From contig NZ_JAUSSN010000002.1 in NCBI RefSeq assembly GCF_030812335.1, positions 62,001 to 126,000 of the forward strand: DNA of 64,000 nucleotides, given 5' to 3'. Below the pieces are notes generated by a model, which was not told where the DNA came from, searched no databases, and saw only the letters and a list, made by a program, of their open reading frames with translations. Source of the stretch: Pseudarthrobacter oxydans. GTDB taxonomy: Bacteria; Actinomycetota; Actinomycetes; Actinomycetales; Micrococcaceae. Shown piece by piece: positions 1 through 8,095 of the stretch. How positions within the stretch are numbered: position 1 is the stretch's first letter; every line of letters starts with the position of its first letter. The position numbers were made by a program, and so were the translations under genes.

Positions 1-659
1 GGCGGCGTGGGGTCCACGTGGGGTGGGGTGAACAGCTGCGTGGCTTCCAGCTCGGCCAGCTCGGCCAGCGCCACGACGGTATGCGGGTTCCCCATGCTGA
101 CGGACAGGGCGGGCCGTGCGACCTCGAGGCCCGTTGCGCTGACCAGCGAATCCATGGCCCGTGCGGTGGCCTCGCCGGGGAAGATGAACTCCCAAGGGCC
201 CATGTCGACGGCGTAGCCGGCGGCGGTGCGGACGATCGTTTTGGCGCCGCCCCGGGTGCCGATGGTCAGCGATTCGCCGGCGGGCAGCTCGACCAGACCC
301 TCGGCGATCAGGAAGTGCACAAAGACGCGGACGCCGTTGCCGCACATCTCGGAGAGCGAGCCGTCGCCGTTGCGGTAATCCATGAACCATGCGGCGTCCG
401 GGTGTTCCGTCAGCAGCTCCTGGCCCTCCGGTAGCAGCCGGGACGGGACGGCGCGGATCAGTCCGTCGCCACCGATGCCGCGGTGCCGGTCACAGAGTGC
501 CGCGACCTGTTCGGGCGTCACTGCCAGGGTGCCGTTGGGGTCCGCCAGGAGCACGAAGTCGTTCCCGGTGCCGTGGCCTTTGGAAAACTTGAGTCCGCTC
601 AGGGCTGCAGTGTCACCGGTGGAGTTGCGGTCAGCGGCCAGGGCCAGGGTTTCATCCAT
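1..659 (-). CDS. dapF: Diaminopimelate epimerase, C-terminus cut by window start
   Basis: DapF converts LL- to meso-diaminopimelate for lysine and peptidoglycan synthesis in the cytoplasm. About 219 codons are present from an ATG at 659; the usual length is about 280-310, so the C-terminal part with the second active-site Cys lies outside the window. Visible hallmarks are the N-terminal KGHGTGNDFVLL segment and the first catalytic Cys in EMCGNGVRVFVH. A second in-frame choice is not obvious. It lies downstream of miaB and miaA on the same strand, a gene order usual in actinobacteria. Lysine genes dapA and dapB are also in this window but in separate units. Family call is secure; only the end is missing. 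Confidence 0.95.
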   Translation of the reverse strand, partial: MDETLALAADRNSTGDTAALSGLKFSKGHGTGNDFVLLADPNGTLAVTPEQVAALCDRHRGIGGDGLIRAVPSRLLPEGQELLTEHPDAAWFMDYRNGDGSLSEMCGNGVRVFVHFLIAEGLVELPAGESLTIGTRGGAKTIVRTAAGYAVDMGPWEFIFPGEATARAMDSLVSATGLEVARPALSVSMGNPHTVVALAELAELEATQLFTPPHVDPTP

Positions 660-742
660 GCTCCAAGGTTACCGTTCCGGGCCGGGCCGCCGGCTGACCG
701 CCCCGGCAAGCCGCCCCGGCAGGCCACTGCCTCAGGGGTCTT

Positions 743-1837
743 TCAGCCGGCGAGGCAGAGGGCGGCGGCCCTGGCCACGAGGTCCGGGTCCTGCCAGTCG
801 AGCCAGTGGATCCGGGGGTCGGCACGGAACCAGGTCAGCTGCCGGCGGGCGAACTGCCGGGTCGCGACGATGGTCTCCTCCGCAGCCTGCGCCACGTCGG
901 ATTCGCCGTCGAGGAACCTGAGGAACTGGGCGTAGCCGAGCGCGCGCGGGGCCGTCCGGCCGAGCCGGAGCCCGGCGGCGTCGAGGGTCCGGACCTCCTC
1001 GAGCAGCCCGCGTTCCACCATGGCGTGGACCCGGCGGGCGAGCCGTTCCCGGAGCTCCCCGCGGTCCACCTCAAGCCCGATCTGCACCGCGGGCCGGACG
1101 TACTCGCGGGTGGGCATGAAGGAGCTGAAGGGCCTTCCGGTCAGCTCGAACACCTCGAGCGCGCGGATGATCCGGCGCGCGTCGCCGAGCCGGCCGGCGG
1201 AGACCGGGTCCACGCCTTCCAGCCGGGCGCGCAGCGGCGCCGCCCCGACGGCTTCCAGTTCCGCCTCGAGCCGGTGCCTGATGGCCGGGTCCGTGCCCGG
1301 GAATTCCAGCACGTCCAGGGCGGCACGGACGTAGAGCCCGGAGCCTCCGGCCAGGATGGCGCGTTTTCCGCGGGCGTGGATGTCGGCGATGAGCGCACGG
1401 GCCTGCTGCTGGAAGTCCGAGACGCTCGCTTCCTCGGTCACGTCCAGGATGTCCAGGAGGTGGTGCGGCACTCCCCTGCGTTCAGCCTCGGTGATCTTGG
1501 CGGTACCTATGTCCATGCCGCGGTAGAACTGCATGGAATCGGCGTTGATGACCTCGCCGCCGAGCTCCAGTGCCAGCGCGACGGCGAGGTCGGACTTGCC
1601 GGAACCGGTCGGCCCGACGACGGCGATGACCGGCAGCGCCGGTCCCGCACTGTCCTGGGCTATGCCGGCCTGGGCTGCACCGGGCTGGGCTGCACCGGGC
1701 TGGGCTGCACCGGGCTGGGCTGCACCGGTGCGGGCCGCGCCGGCCGGTCCTGCGCTGGCCGGTCCTGCGCTGGCCAGGGCTGCGCCGACCCCCGTGGCCT
1801 GGGCTTGGCCCGCCGGGGCGTCCTGCGGGTCCGCCAC
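743..1837 (-). CDS. miaA: tRNA dimethylallyltransferase MiaA with repeat-built N-terminal extension
   Basis: MiaA transfers a dimethylallyl group to N6 of A37 in tRNAs reading UNN codons. The P-loop GPTGSGKS is at residues 75-82, followed by the conserved [18 protein letters not shown] segment and the dimethylallyltransferase core. The protein is 364 residues, while the family is normally about 300. The excess is an Ala/Gly/Pro/Gln-rich N-terminus (about residues 1-68) encoded by 15-bp tandem repeats. The GTG start at 1837 lies 3 bp after the miaB stop, so the two are translationally linked. No in-frame ATG/GTG nearer the core was verified, so the extension may be partly untranslated. Confidence 0.93.
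   Translation of the reverse strand: MADPQDAPAGQAQATGVGAALASAGPASAGPAGAARTGAAQPGAAQPGAAQPGAAQAGIAQDSAGPALPVIAVVGPTGSGKSDLAVALALELGGEVINADSMQFYRGMDIGTAKITEAERRGVPHHLLDILDVTEEASVSDFQQQARALIADIHARGKRAILAGGSGLYVRAALDVLEFPGTDPAIRHRLEAELEAVGAAPLRARLEGVDPVSAGRLGDARRIIRALEVFELTGRPFSSFMPTREYVRPAVQIGLEVDRGELRERLARRVHAMVERGLLEEVRTLDAAGLRLGRTAPRALGYAQFLRFLDGESDVAQAAEETIVATRQFARRQLTWFRADPRIHWLDWQDPDLVARAAALCLAG
1666..1773 (-). repeat. 15-bp tandem repeats in the 5' part of miaA
   Basis: Four head-to-tail copies of a 15-bp unit (plus strand CGGGCTGGGCTGCAC, first copy with one change) fill 1666-1725 and encode the peptide repeat PGAAQ. A second pair of 15-bp units (CTGGCCGGTCCTGCG) at about 1744-1773 encodes SAGPA. 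Both keep the reading frame. Such repeats can change copy number by slippage and would alter only the length of the MiaA N-terminal tail. Confidence 0.9.
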
Positions 1838-1840
1838 GGG

Positions 1841-3418
1841 CTAGCGGCCGCGGACGGGAAGGCTGGGCATGCCCAGGGACACTCCCGTGGTTCCGGCCGC
1901 GGATCCCGGAACGGGTGCCCCGCAGGAGTCGGCCTGGGACCTGTCCCAGGCGTCACCGGCCCGGGAGCGGCGAAGGCTGTAGTCGTCCGCCGACGCCGGG
2001 TCGGCCACGAGGTGGAACGAGGCAGCCTCGGTGATGGTCACGGTGACCAGGTCGCCGGGGCGGGGCGTCGCGGCACCGGCCGGCACGGAGAAGTGGACCA
2101 GGCGCTGGTCCTGGGACCGTCCGGAGAGCCGGTGGGTTTCCCCGGCTTTGCGCCCGGACTGGGCCGTGACCATGACCTCCACGCGCCGGCCGAGCTGGCG
2201 GGCGTTCTCCTCGGCGGCGATCCTGTCCTGCAGCGCGGTGAGGCGTTCGAAGCGTTCCTGCACCACGGCCTTGGGGAGCTGGTCCGGGAGCTCGGCGGCG
2301 GGGGTGCCCGGCCGCTTGGAGTACTGGAAAGTGAAGGCGGTGGCGAAGCGGGACTTCTCCACGACGTCGAGTGTGGCCTGGAAGTCCTCCTCGGTTTCAC
2401 CGGGGAACCCGACGATGATGTCCGTGGAGATGGCGGCGTGCGGGATCTTCTCGCGGACTTTGTCCAGGATGCCGAGGAACTTGGTCGAGCGGTAGGACCG
2501 CTTCATGTCCTTGAGGACCTTGTCCGAACCGGACTGCAGGGGCATGTGCAGCTGCGGCATAACGTTGGGGGTCTCGGCCATGGCGTCGATGACGTCATCG
2601 GTGAAGGCTGCGGGGTGCGGGCTCGTGAACCGGACGCGTTCCAATCCGGGGATGTCCCCGCAGGCGCGGAGCAGTTTGGAGAAGGCCTGCCGGTCGCCGA
2701 ATTCGACGCCGTAGGAGTTCACGTTCTGGCCCAGCAGTGTTACTTCGATCGCGCCGTCGGCGACGAGGGCCTGGATCTCGGCCAGGATGTCGCCGGGACG
2801 CCGGTCCTTTTCCTTCCCGCGCAGGGCCGGGACGATGCAGAACGTGCAGGTGTTGTTGCAGCCGACGGAGATTGACACCCAGCCGGAATAGACCGAGTCC
2901 CGCTTGGTCGGCAGGGTGGAGGGGAAGACGTCGAGGGACTCGAGGATTTCGAGCTGGGCTTCCTTGTTGTGCCGGGCCCGTTCCAGCAGGGCCGGCAGGG
3001 CGCCGACGTTATGGGTGCCGAAGACGGCGTCCACCCACGGAGCCTTCTTCAGGATGGTGTCGCGGTCCTTCTGCGCCAGGCAGCCCCCGACGGCGATCTG
3101 CATTCCGGGGTTGGCGGCCTTGGCCGGCGCCAGCATGCCGAGGTTGCCGTAGAGCTTGTTGTCGGCGTTTTCCCGCACCGCACACGTGTTGAACACCACG
3201 ACGTCGGCCAGTTCCCCGGCGGCGGGGACGTACCCGGCGGCTTCGAGCATCCCGGACATGCGCTCGGAGTCGTGCACGTTCATCTGGCAGCCGAAAGTCC
3301 GCACCTGGTAGGTGCGGGGCTGCTGCGGGGCGGTGGGCTGCGCCCCGGGCCCCGGGGTGGACGTGGCGTCCGTGGAAGGGGTGGTGCCGGCTGCTGGGGA
3401 GGGAATGGTCAAACTCAC
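1841..3418 (-). CDS. miaB: tRNA-2-methylthio-N6-dimethylallyladenosine synthase
   Basis: MiaB is a radical-SAM methylthiotransferase that turns i6A37 into ms2i6A37, directly using the MiaA product. The 525-residue protein has the N-terminal UPF0004 domain with three cluster cysteines (RTFGCQMN with C44, NTCAVRE, GGCLAQ), the radical-SAM motif CNNTCTFC, and a C-terminal TRAM domain. An extra tail of about 50 residues, rich in Ser/Arg/Ala, follows the TRAM domain. The start is GTG at 3418; the first 35 residues are Thr/Pro/Ala-rich and probably disordered. It is followed within 3 bp by miaA, then dapF. Confidence 0.96.
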   Translation of the reverse strand: MSLTIPSPAAGTTPSTDATSTPGPGAQPTAPQQPRTYQVRTFGCQMNVHDSERMSGMLEAAGYVPAAGELADVVVFNTCAVRENADNKLYGNLGMLAPAKAANPGMQIAVGGCLAQKDRDTILKKAPWVDAVFGTHNVGALPALLERARHNKEAQLEILESLDVFPSTLPTKRDSVYSGWVSISVGCNNTCTFCIVPALRGKEKDRRPGDILAEIQALVADGAIEVTLLGQNVNSYGVEFGDRQAFSKLLRACGDIPGLERVRFTSPHPAAFTDDVIDAMAETPNVMPQLHMPLQSGSDKVLKDMKRSYRSTKFLGILDKVREKIPHAAISTDIIVGFPGETEEDFQATLDVVEKSRFATAFTFQYSKRPGTPAAELPDQLPKAVVQERFERLTALQDRIAAEENARQLGRRVEVMVTAQSGRKAGETHRLSGRSQDQRLVHFSVPAGAATPRPGDLVTVTITEAASFHLVADPASADDYSLRRSRAGDAWDRSQADSCGAPVPGSAAGTTGVSLGMPSLPVRGR

Positions 3419-3457
3419 GTGTTAAGGGTACCGGGTCGGCACGGCGGCGGGGCGTCC

Positions 3458-4105
3458 TCAGGAATCAGCCGGGGACCCGGCCTCCGAACCGGCCACGGCG
3501 TCGTCGAGGACTTCGCCTACGATCCGGAAGGCCTGGGACGGCTGGTAGCCCTTGCGGGCGAGCATGGACGCGAGCCGGCGCGTGGTTTTGTCCCGCTCGG
3601 CGCGGTCCTCGAACCCGGTCACGCCCCGGAGTTTGCGCTGGACGAGTTCGCGGGCTGCGGATTCCTCGTCCTCGTCGCTGAGCTGTGCCAGGGCGTCGGC
3701 GGCAGCTTCCGTGCCGATGCCCTTTTCGGCGAGTTCCCGCCGCAGCGCACCCTTGGCGAGTTTGCGGCTCTGCGCACGGGACCGCACCCACATCTCGGCG
3801 AAGTCGGCGTCGTCGATCAGCTTTACTTCCTCGAAGCGGTCCAGCACGGCTTCGGCGACGTCGTCCGGGACGTTGCGCTCGGCCAGTTTGCGGGCGAGCT
3901 GCAGCCGGCTTTTGGGCGAGTTTGTCAGCTGCCGCAGGACAATGGCCCGCGCGACAGCGGCAGGGTCCGCGTCCCGGTCCAGTTCGGCGGCAGGACCCGC
4001 CCGGCGGGCGCCGTCCCCGGGCCGGTCTGCATCGTCAACGCCGGGGGCAGGATTCCTTGACGGGAATCCTGCCCCTTTGCGCCGTCGGCCGTTAGAAGCC
4101 GTCAA
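3458..4105 (-). CDS. recX: Regulatory protein RecX
   Basis: RecX binds RecA filaments and inhibits recombinase activity. The 215-residue protein has the all-helical RecX repeats: [19 protein letters not shown], then [19 protein letters not shown] and [10 protein letters not shown], with a third repeat near the C-terminus. The only plausible start I find is TTG at 4105, inside the last codons of recA (14-bp overlap). This gives an N-terminal tail of about 45 Arg/Pro/Asp-rich residues before the first helix. A strong hairpin (4044-4075) lies inside this 5' coding region, so expression probably depends on read-through from recA. Confidence 0.9.
   Translation of the reverse strand: MTASNGRRRKGAGFPSRNPAPGVDDADRPGDGARRAGPAAELDRDADPAAVARAIVLRQLTNSPKSRLQLARKLAERNVPDDVAEAVLDRFEEVKLIDDADFAEMWVRSRAQSRKLAKGALRRELAEKGIGTEAAADALAQLSDEDEESAARELVQRKLRGVTGFEDRAERDKTTRRLASMLARKGYQPSQAFRIVGEVLDDAVAGSEAGSPADS
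4044..4075 (-). terminator. Hairpin just after recA stop, inside the recX 5' coding region
   Basis: GGGGCAGGATTCC (4044-4056) and its exact reverse complement (4063-4075) form a 13-bp perfect stem with a 6-nt loop. It starts 17 nt downstream of the recA stop codon and lies within the first 21 codons of recX. No U-run follows on the minus strand. Partial terminators between recA and recX are known in other bacteria, where they keep RecX low relative to RecA. The same role here is inferred. Confidence 0.75.
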
Positions 4106-5144
4106 CGGCCTTCAGCTTCGGTTCTGCTTCGGTTTCGGCGGGGGCCTTGACGCCGACGCCGAGCTTTTCCTTGATGAGCCGCTCCAGCTCGGCAGCCAGT
4201 TCGGGGTTGTCGCGCAGGAAACGGCGGGAGTTCTCCATGCCCTGGCCCAGCTGGTCACCGTCGTAGGTGAACCAGGAGCCGGACTTCTTGATGATGCCGT
4301 GCTCGACACCCATGTCGATGATGCCGCCTTCGCGCGAGATGCCCTGGCCGTAAATGATGTCGAACTCGGCGATCTTGAAGGGCGGGGCCATCTTGTTCTT
4401 GACGATTTTGGCCTTCGTGCGGTTTCCGACGGAGTCAGCGCCCTCCTTGAGGGTCTGGATCCGGCGGACGTCGATGCGGATCGAGGCGTAGAACTTCAGG
4501 GCCTTGCCACCGGTGGTGGTTTCCGGGGAGCCGAAGAAGACGCCGATCTTCTCGCGCAGCTGGTTGATGAAGATGGCCGTGGTCTTGGTCTGGCTCAGGC
4601 GGCCGGTGATCTTACGGAGCGCCTGGCTCATCAGGCGGGCCTGCAGGCCGACGTGGCTGTCGCCCATGTCGCCTTCGATTTCCGCGCGGGGAACGAGAGC
4701 GGCAACGGAGTCAATGACAATGACGTCCAGGGAACCGGAGCCGATCAGCATGTCCATGATCTCCAGGGCCTGCTCGCCGGTGTCCGGCTGGGAGACCAGC
4801 AGGGCGTCGGTGTCGACGCCGAGCCGGGCGGCGTACTCGGGATCGAGGGCGTGCTCGGCGTCGATGAAGGCAGCGATGCCGCCCAGGCGCTGGGCACTGG
4901 CGACCGCGTGCAGGGCCACCGTGGTCTTACCGGAGGATTCCGGTCCGTAGATTTCCACGACGCGGCCGCGGGGCAGGCCGCCAATGCCCAGGGCGATGTC
5001 CAGTGCGATGGAACCGGTCGGAATGACCTCGATGGGCGCACGGACCTCATCGCCAAGGCGCATGACGGAGCCTTTGCCGAACTGCTTGTCAATCTGGGCC
5101 AGCGCTGCGTCAAGCGCTTTCTGGCGATCCGGGGCTGCGGCCAT
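4092..5144 (-). CDS. recA: Recombinase A
   Basis: RecA forms ATP-dependent filaments on single-stranded DNA, drives strand exchange, and triggers LexA self-cleavage in the SOS response. The 350 residues have the Walker A motif GPESSGKT at 67-74, the [18 protein letters not shown] loop region and the [17 protein letters not shown] motif. No intein is present. The ATG at 5144 is preceded by AGAGGTG at good spacing. A LexA-type box sits about 185 bp upstream and three 13-bp repeats lie in between. recX overlaps its 3' end. Confidence 0.98.
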   Translation of the reverse strand: MAAAPDRQKALDAALAQIDKQFGKGSVMRLGDEVRAPIEVIPTGSIALDIALGIGGLPRGRVVEIYGPESSGKTTVALHAVASAQRLGGIAAFIDAEHALDPEYAARLGVDTDALLVSQPDTGEQALEIMDMLIGSGSLDVIVIDSVAALVPRAEIEGDMGDSHVGLQARLMSQALRKITGRLSQTKTTAIFINQLREKIGVFFGSPETTTGGKALKFYASIRIDVRRIQTLKEGADSVGNRTKAKIVKNKMAPPFKIAEFDIIYGQGISREGGIIDMGVEHGIIKKSGSWFTYDGDQLGQGMENSRRFLRDNPELAAELERLIKEKLGVGVKAPAETEAEPKLKAVDGF

Positions 5145-5198
5145 GGTTCACACCTCTAATACTTTCTCGCTGTGGAGTGGCCGTTCCGGCCCTGTGTC

Positions 5199-5237
5199 GT
5201 GATCGGTTGTTGTGATCAGTGTCTGTGATCGGTTTTT
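5199..5237 (-). repeat. Three 13-bp direct repeats in the recA leader
   Basis: On the plus strand GTGATCGGTTGTT, GTGATCAGTGTCT and GTGATCGGTTTTT follow one another without gaps (5199, 5212, 5225). The core GTGATCRGT is conserved and the tail is T-rich. They lie 55-93 bp upstream of the recA ATG, downstream of the probable SOS-controlled promoter, so they should be in the recA 5' leader. They could be a protein-binding array or a structural leader element; nothing in the sequence decides. Confidence 0.7.
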
Positions 5238-5328
5238 CTGTCACTACTGAAGCTACTGGCACCCACCGACAGAGTTGCCTGCATACCCCGCCTATGTGGA
5301 AAAAGCACTAAAAAAAGCATAGTCCTAC

Positions 5329-5344
5329 CCGAACAGATATTCGA
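5329..5344 (-). promoter_or_regulatory. LexA (SOS) box upstream of recA
   Basis: CCGAACAGATATTCGA matches 10 of 12 defined positions of the Gram-positive/actinobacterial SOS palindrome TCGAACNNNNGTTCGA. It is centred about 190 bp upstream of the recA start. A nearby T-rich stretch and TAGGAC/TATGCT-like hexamers on the minus strand could form the promoter. LexA repression of recA is established for the phylum; the site assignment is by motif match. Confidence 0.75.
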
Positions 5345-5425
5345 ACAATCAGTGCGGCGTGTCAGGCGCCGGCTGCCGGCAGGGCGCTGGAACGCCGCCG
5401 GCCGGAGCCGCTGCCGGGGCCTGGG

Positions 5426-5644
5426 TCAGCGGGGTTTGACGTCGCGGCCCAGCCGCCGCTCGGGCGGGACATCCTGGACCTCGCACAGCGCGAGCCACAC
5501 CTGCCGGGGCGGCACCCCGGCGCTCAGTGCCTGGTCTGCTGTCCGGCCGCCGACCCCCGCAAGGACCAGGGAGCTGCTGAGGACCCGGGAATACCCTGCC
5601 CCGAATTCGTCGTCCATGAGCCGCCAAAAGTCACTGATTCGCAC
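5426..5644 (-). CDS. DUF3046 family protein
   Basis: This 72-residue cytoplasmic protein matches the DUF3046 family, typically found beside recA in actinobacteria; its function is unknown. It is recognised by the N-terminal FWRLMDDEFG segment, the SLVLAGVGGRTADQALSAG middle and the tail PPERRLGRD. The start is GTG at 5644. It is transcribed towards recA but is separated from it by a 281-bp gap holding the SOS box and leader. It diverges from the MarR gene with only 35 bp between start codons. Confidence 0.88.
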   Translation of the reverse strand: MRISDFWRLMDDEFGAGYSRVLSSSLVLAGVGGRTADQALSAGVPPRQVWLALCEVQDVPPERRLGRDVKPR

Positions 5645-5679
5645 CCTTCGAGTCTCTCACGGCACGGGAGGACTCTAGA

Positions 5680-6198
5680 ATGGTTGCCATGAGCAACCCC
5701 GCCGAAGGCCCTGGGATCCCCGGCGGCGCTGACGATTCCACCGAAACGGCACTGACCGCCGTCGAGCACCAGCTGAGCCTGCTCTGGCGGCGCGCCCGGT
5801 CGATCTCGCACCATCTCTCCCGCCAGGTTCACCCGGACATGGAACCGGCGGCCTACGGGCTGCTTTCCGTGATCCGCAAACAGGGGCCCATGCGGCTGAC
5901 CGAGCTGGCCTCCAGCATCGGCGTCGGAAAGCCCTCGGTCAGCCGTCAGATCGCTTTCCTGGAGCGCCTCGGCCTGGTCTCCAAGGAAGCCGACCCGCTC
6001 GACGGACGTGCCCAGATCATCCGGCTGACGCCCACGGGCGAAGAGCGGATGCACGAGGTGCAGGACGCGCGGCGCGAAGTCTTCCGGGAACGGCTTGGCG
6101 AGTGGCCGCTGGAGGAACTGCAGACCCTGTCCCGCTACATCGCCAAACTCAACGCCACCTACGAGCGTGACGGCTTCCCCCGGGACGAACCGCAGTAG
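5680..6198 (+). CDS. MarR family transcriptional regulator
   Basis: A 172-residue winged-helix regulator. After a short acidic N-terminus the MarR core runs from about residue 25: QLSLLWRRARS helix, recognition region MRLTELASSIGVGKPSVSRQI, and wing DPLDGRAQIIRLTPTGEE. MarR proteins act as dimers and usually respond to small phenolic or lipid-like ligands; no ligand or target can be read here. The ATG at 5680 has GGAGG at the right distance; a second ATG three codons later is less well placed. It is monocistronic and ends at a strong shared terminator. Its promoter must lie inside the divergent DUF3046 gene. Confidence 0.92.
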   Translation: MVAMSNPAEGPGIPGGADDSTETALTAVEHQLSLLWRRARSISHHLSRQVHPDMEPAAYGLLSVIRKQGPMRLTELASSIGVGKPSVSRQIAFLERLGLVSKEADPLDGRAQIIRLTPTGEERMHEVQDARREVFRERLGEWPLEELQTLSRYIAKLNATYERDGFPRDEPQ

Positions 6199-6226
6199 CC
6201 CTGCAGTTCCGCCGAGGCCGGCCGCC

Positions 6227-6272
6227 GGCAGGCGTCACCGGCAGGCGTCACCGGCAGGCGTCACCGGCAGGC
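6227..6272. repeat. 13-bp tandem repeat between MarR gene and terminator
   Basis: Three exact copies and a part copy of GGCAGGCGTCACC run from 6227, just after the MarR stop codon and before the terminator hairpin. The unit has no internal symmetry. It is noncoding on both strands as far as I can tell and may be a slippage product. Confidence 0.85.
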
Positions 6273-6287
6273 AAATACAGCGCACGC

Positions 6288-6318
6288 AAAAGACCCCGGC
6301 ACACCGCCGGGGTCTTTT
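6288..6318. terminator. Bidirectional intrinsic terminator
   Basis: AAAAGACCCCGGC (6288-6300) pairs exactly with GCCGGGGTCTTTT (6306-6318) around a 5-nt loop. The flanking A and T runs make it a classical terminator in both directions. It separates the convergent MarR gene (plus) and the ClgR-like gene (minus, stop at 6340). Confidence 0.95.
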
Positions 6319-6339
6319 GTCGAATAGTGGGTGGCGGGG

Positions 6340-6792
6340 CTAACGTGCCCCGGAGAGGAGGCCCTTGGCCAATTCCTCGTTCAGGTCGGAGTTCAGCTCA
6401 CGGTCCAGGTCACGGCCGTAGCGCTGGGCAAACTCCTGCGGGACGGTGTCCGGAACCGCAACTCCCTCGGCGACGGCGACTCGGTCGCTGACTTCGCGGA
6501 GCATGATGGAGAGCGGAACATCGAGGGCCGAGCAGATCGAGGAGAGCAGCTCCGAGGAGGCTTCCTTCTGGCCGCGTTCCACTTCACTCAGGTAGCCCAG
6601 GGAAACACGGGCACTGTGCGAGACTTCGCGGAGGGTACGGCCTTGGCGTTGGCGGACATCGCGGAGCACATCACCGATTTCGTGACGAAGTACAACCATC
6701 TTGCGCTCCTTCTGTTCGCTCTTAGCCTGATCGGCGAGGCCCACATCCTTCCAGCGGACAACGCCGTTAACGGATACGGGCTGCTTTACCAT
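6340..6792 (-). CDS. clgR: XRE-family helix-turn-helix regulator, ClgR-like
   Basis: ClgR-type regulators control Clp protease genes and some DNA-repair genes in actinobacteria. The HTH core begins [20 protein letters not shown] and contains [20 protein letters not shown] and [15 protein letters not shown], highly typical of this family. The 150-residue form starts at ATG 6792, preceded by GAGCAAGG. An internal ATG at 6699, preceded by AGGAG, would give a 119-residue protein starting exactly at the HTH core. Both have usable ribosome sites. The gene lies downstream of cinA with a 140-bp gap that can hold its own promoter. The inverted repeat CCGCT-N6-AGCGG at 6825-6840 is a possible autoregulatory site. 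Confidence 0.85.
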   Translation of the reverse strand: MVKQPVSVNGVVRWKDVGLADQAKSEQKERKMVVLRHEIGDVLRDVRQRQGRTLREVSHSARVSLGYLSEVERGQKEASSELLSSICSALDVPLSIMLREVSDRVAVAEGVAVPDTVPQEFAQRYGRDLDRELNSDLNEELAKGLLSGAR

Positions 6793-6932
6793 CTGTATCG
6801 CCTTGCTCCCTCTTTGTGTCGAGCCCGCTGGTCAAAGCGGACACTGATGATGCTTTCATCCTAGGCGCCTCCCTTATTCGGAAGCGACACAATGTAACAA
6901 CTATTAGGAATCAAGTTTTGTTCCCGGCAACT

Positions 6933-7445
6933 TTACGCCCGGTAGCTTGCGGACGCCAGAGCCTCCAGCAGGCGTTCCAGGGCGGCGGCGCAGGCCTGCC
7001 CGCGGATCTCCGGCCGGTTCCCCTCGAAGCTGTACCCGTACGACGTCGAGCCGTCCGCGGTGGCGACGCCGATATAGACGGAGCCCACGTCCTTGCCGCC
7101 GTGCGGCTCGGGGCCGGCGACGCCGGTGGTGGCGACGCCGATGTCGGCGCCGCAGATCCTGCGGGCGCCCTCGGCCATGGCCTTGGCGACCTGGCCGTCG
7201 ACGGCACCGACGGTGTCCAGCAGCTCCCTGGGCACCCCGAGAACGTCGGCCTTGACCGAGTTCTGGTACGACACCACCCCGCCCTGGAGCATCCCGGACG
7301 CGCCGGGAGTGTCGGCGAGCACGGCGGCGACCATGCCCGCGGTGAGGGATTCGGCCGTGGCGACGGTCAGGCCGCGGCCGATCGCCCCGGTGACGGCCTC
7401 TTCGGCCAGGTGATGCAGGTTGATCGGACGGTGGGGATCGGTCAT
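6933..7445 (-). CDS. CinA-like nicotinamide-nucleotide amidohydrolase (C-terminal CinA domain)
   Basis: Single-domain CinA C-terminal (PncC-type) proteins deamidate nicotinamide mononucleotide in pyridine-nucleotide salvage. The 170 residues show the family motifs TVATAESLTAGMVAA, GGVVSYQNSVKADVLGV and VATTGVAGPEPHGGKDVG. The start is the ATG at 7445, which overlaps the pgsA stop as ATGA; longer versions of the reading frame run through pgsA and are not real. The gene follows pgsA, as in many actinobacteria and Firmicutes (pgsA-cinA-recA). Here recA is about 1.8 kb away and separately transcribed. Confidence 0.92.
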   Translation of the reverse strand: MTDPHRPINLHHLAEEAVTGAIGRGLTVATAESLTAGMVAAVLADTPGASGMLQGGVVSYQNSVKADVLGVPRELLDTVGAVDGQVAKAMAEGARRICGADIGVATTGVAGPEPHGGKDVGSVYIGVATADGSTSYGYSFEGNRPEIRGQACAAALERLLEALASASYRA

Positions 7446-8083
7446 GACTTGCCCTCCTGGATCTTCTGTTGCTGTGCCCGCTTGCCGCTGGCGCGCAGCT
7501 TCAGGGCCTCGATGACGTATTCGCCGCCGGTCCAGACCGTGATGGCCAGGGCCACCATCATGACCGCAAATGCCACGACGCCGAGCCACGGCGCAATCGA
7601 GGCCAGCGGGAGGATGTACAGGAAGATGGCCACGGTCTGGATGACGGTCTTGAGCTTCCCGCCGCGCGACGCCGGGATCACGCCGTAGCGGATGACGAAG
7701 AAGCGCAGGGCGGTGACACCCCACTCACGGACGAGGATCAGGATGGTGACCCACCAGGGCAGCTCCCCCAGCAGCGAGAGCATCACGAGGGCCGAACCGA
7801 TCAGCAGTTTGTCCGCGATGGGGTCCGCGATCTTGCCGAAGTCGGTGACGAGGCCGCGGCTGCGGGCGATGTCGCCGTCGAGCTTGTCCGTGTAGATGGC
7901 GACGGCGAAGGTCGCCGCGGCGATCCAGCGCCAGACACCGTTCTGGGCGACCAGCCCCGGTGCGTCCAGCAGGAGGAACCAGACGAAGAACGGCACCATC
8001 ACAATCCGCAGCATCGTCAGGATGTTGGGCAGGTTCCAGATCCGGGACGCGGATCCGGTGCTGTTGGCTTCGGCGCTAGTCAC
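7442..8083 (-). CDS. pgsA: CDP-diacylglycerol-glycerol-3-phosphate 3-phosphatidyltransferase
   Basis: PgsA makes phosphatidylglycerophosphate at the membrane, the committed step to phosphatidylglycerol and cardiolipin. The CDP-alcohol phosphotransferase signature DG-x2-AR-x8-G-x3-D-x3-D is intact in LDGDIARSRGLV followed by GKIADPIAD. Four to five hydrophobic segments follow the N-terminal WNLPNILTMLRIVMVPFFVW helix. The start is GTG at 8083. A TAGCCT hexamer lies 6 nt upstream, overlapping the ftsK stop codon, so a leaderless transcript is likely. The stop overlaps the cinA ATG. Confidence 0.95.
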   Translation of the reverse strand: MTSAEANSTGSASRIWNLPNILTMLRIVMVPFFVWFLLLDAPGLVAQNGVWRWIAAATFAVAIYTDKLDGDIARSRGLVTDFGKIADPIADKLLIGSALVMLSLLGELPWWVTILILVREWGVTALRFFVIRYGVIPASRGGKLKTVIQTVAIFLYILPLASIAPWLGVVAFAVMMVALAITVWTGGEYVIEALKLRASGKRAQQQKIQEGKS

Positions 8084-8089
8084 CTTCCT

Positions 8090-8095
8090 AGGCTA
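8090..8095 (-). promoter_or_regulatory. Putative -10 element for leaderless pgsA
   Basis: TAGCCT on the minus strand, 6 nt before the GTG of pgsA. Its first three bases are the ftsK stop codon TAG. The spacing matches other TANNNT hexamers placed 6-7 nt before start codons in this window. No clear -35 element was found. Confidence 0.5.

Noticed and set aside
806..2875. Open frame of 689 codons on the plus strand opposite miaA and miaB
   Set aside because: Antisense shadow of two conserved genes; low-complexity Gly/Arg/Asp composition.
4092..5144. Possible intein in recA, as in some mycobacteria
   Set aside because: The recA product is a continuous 350 residues with no insertion.
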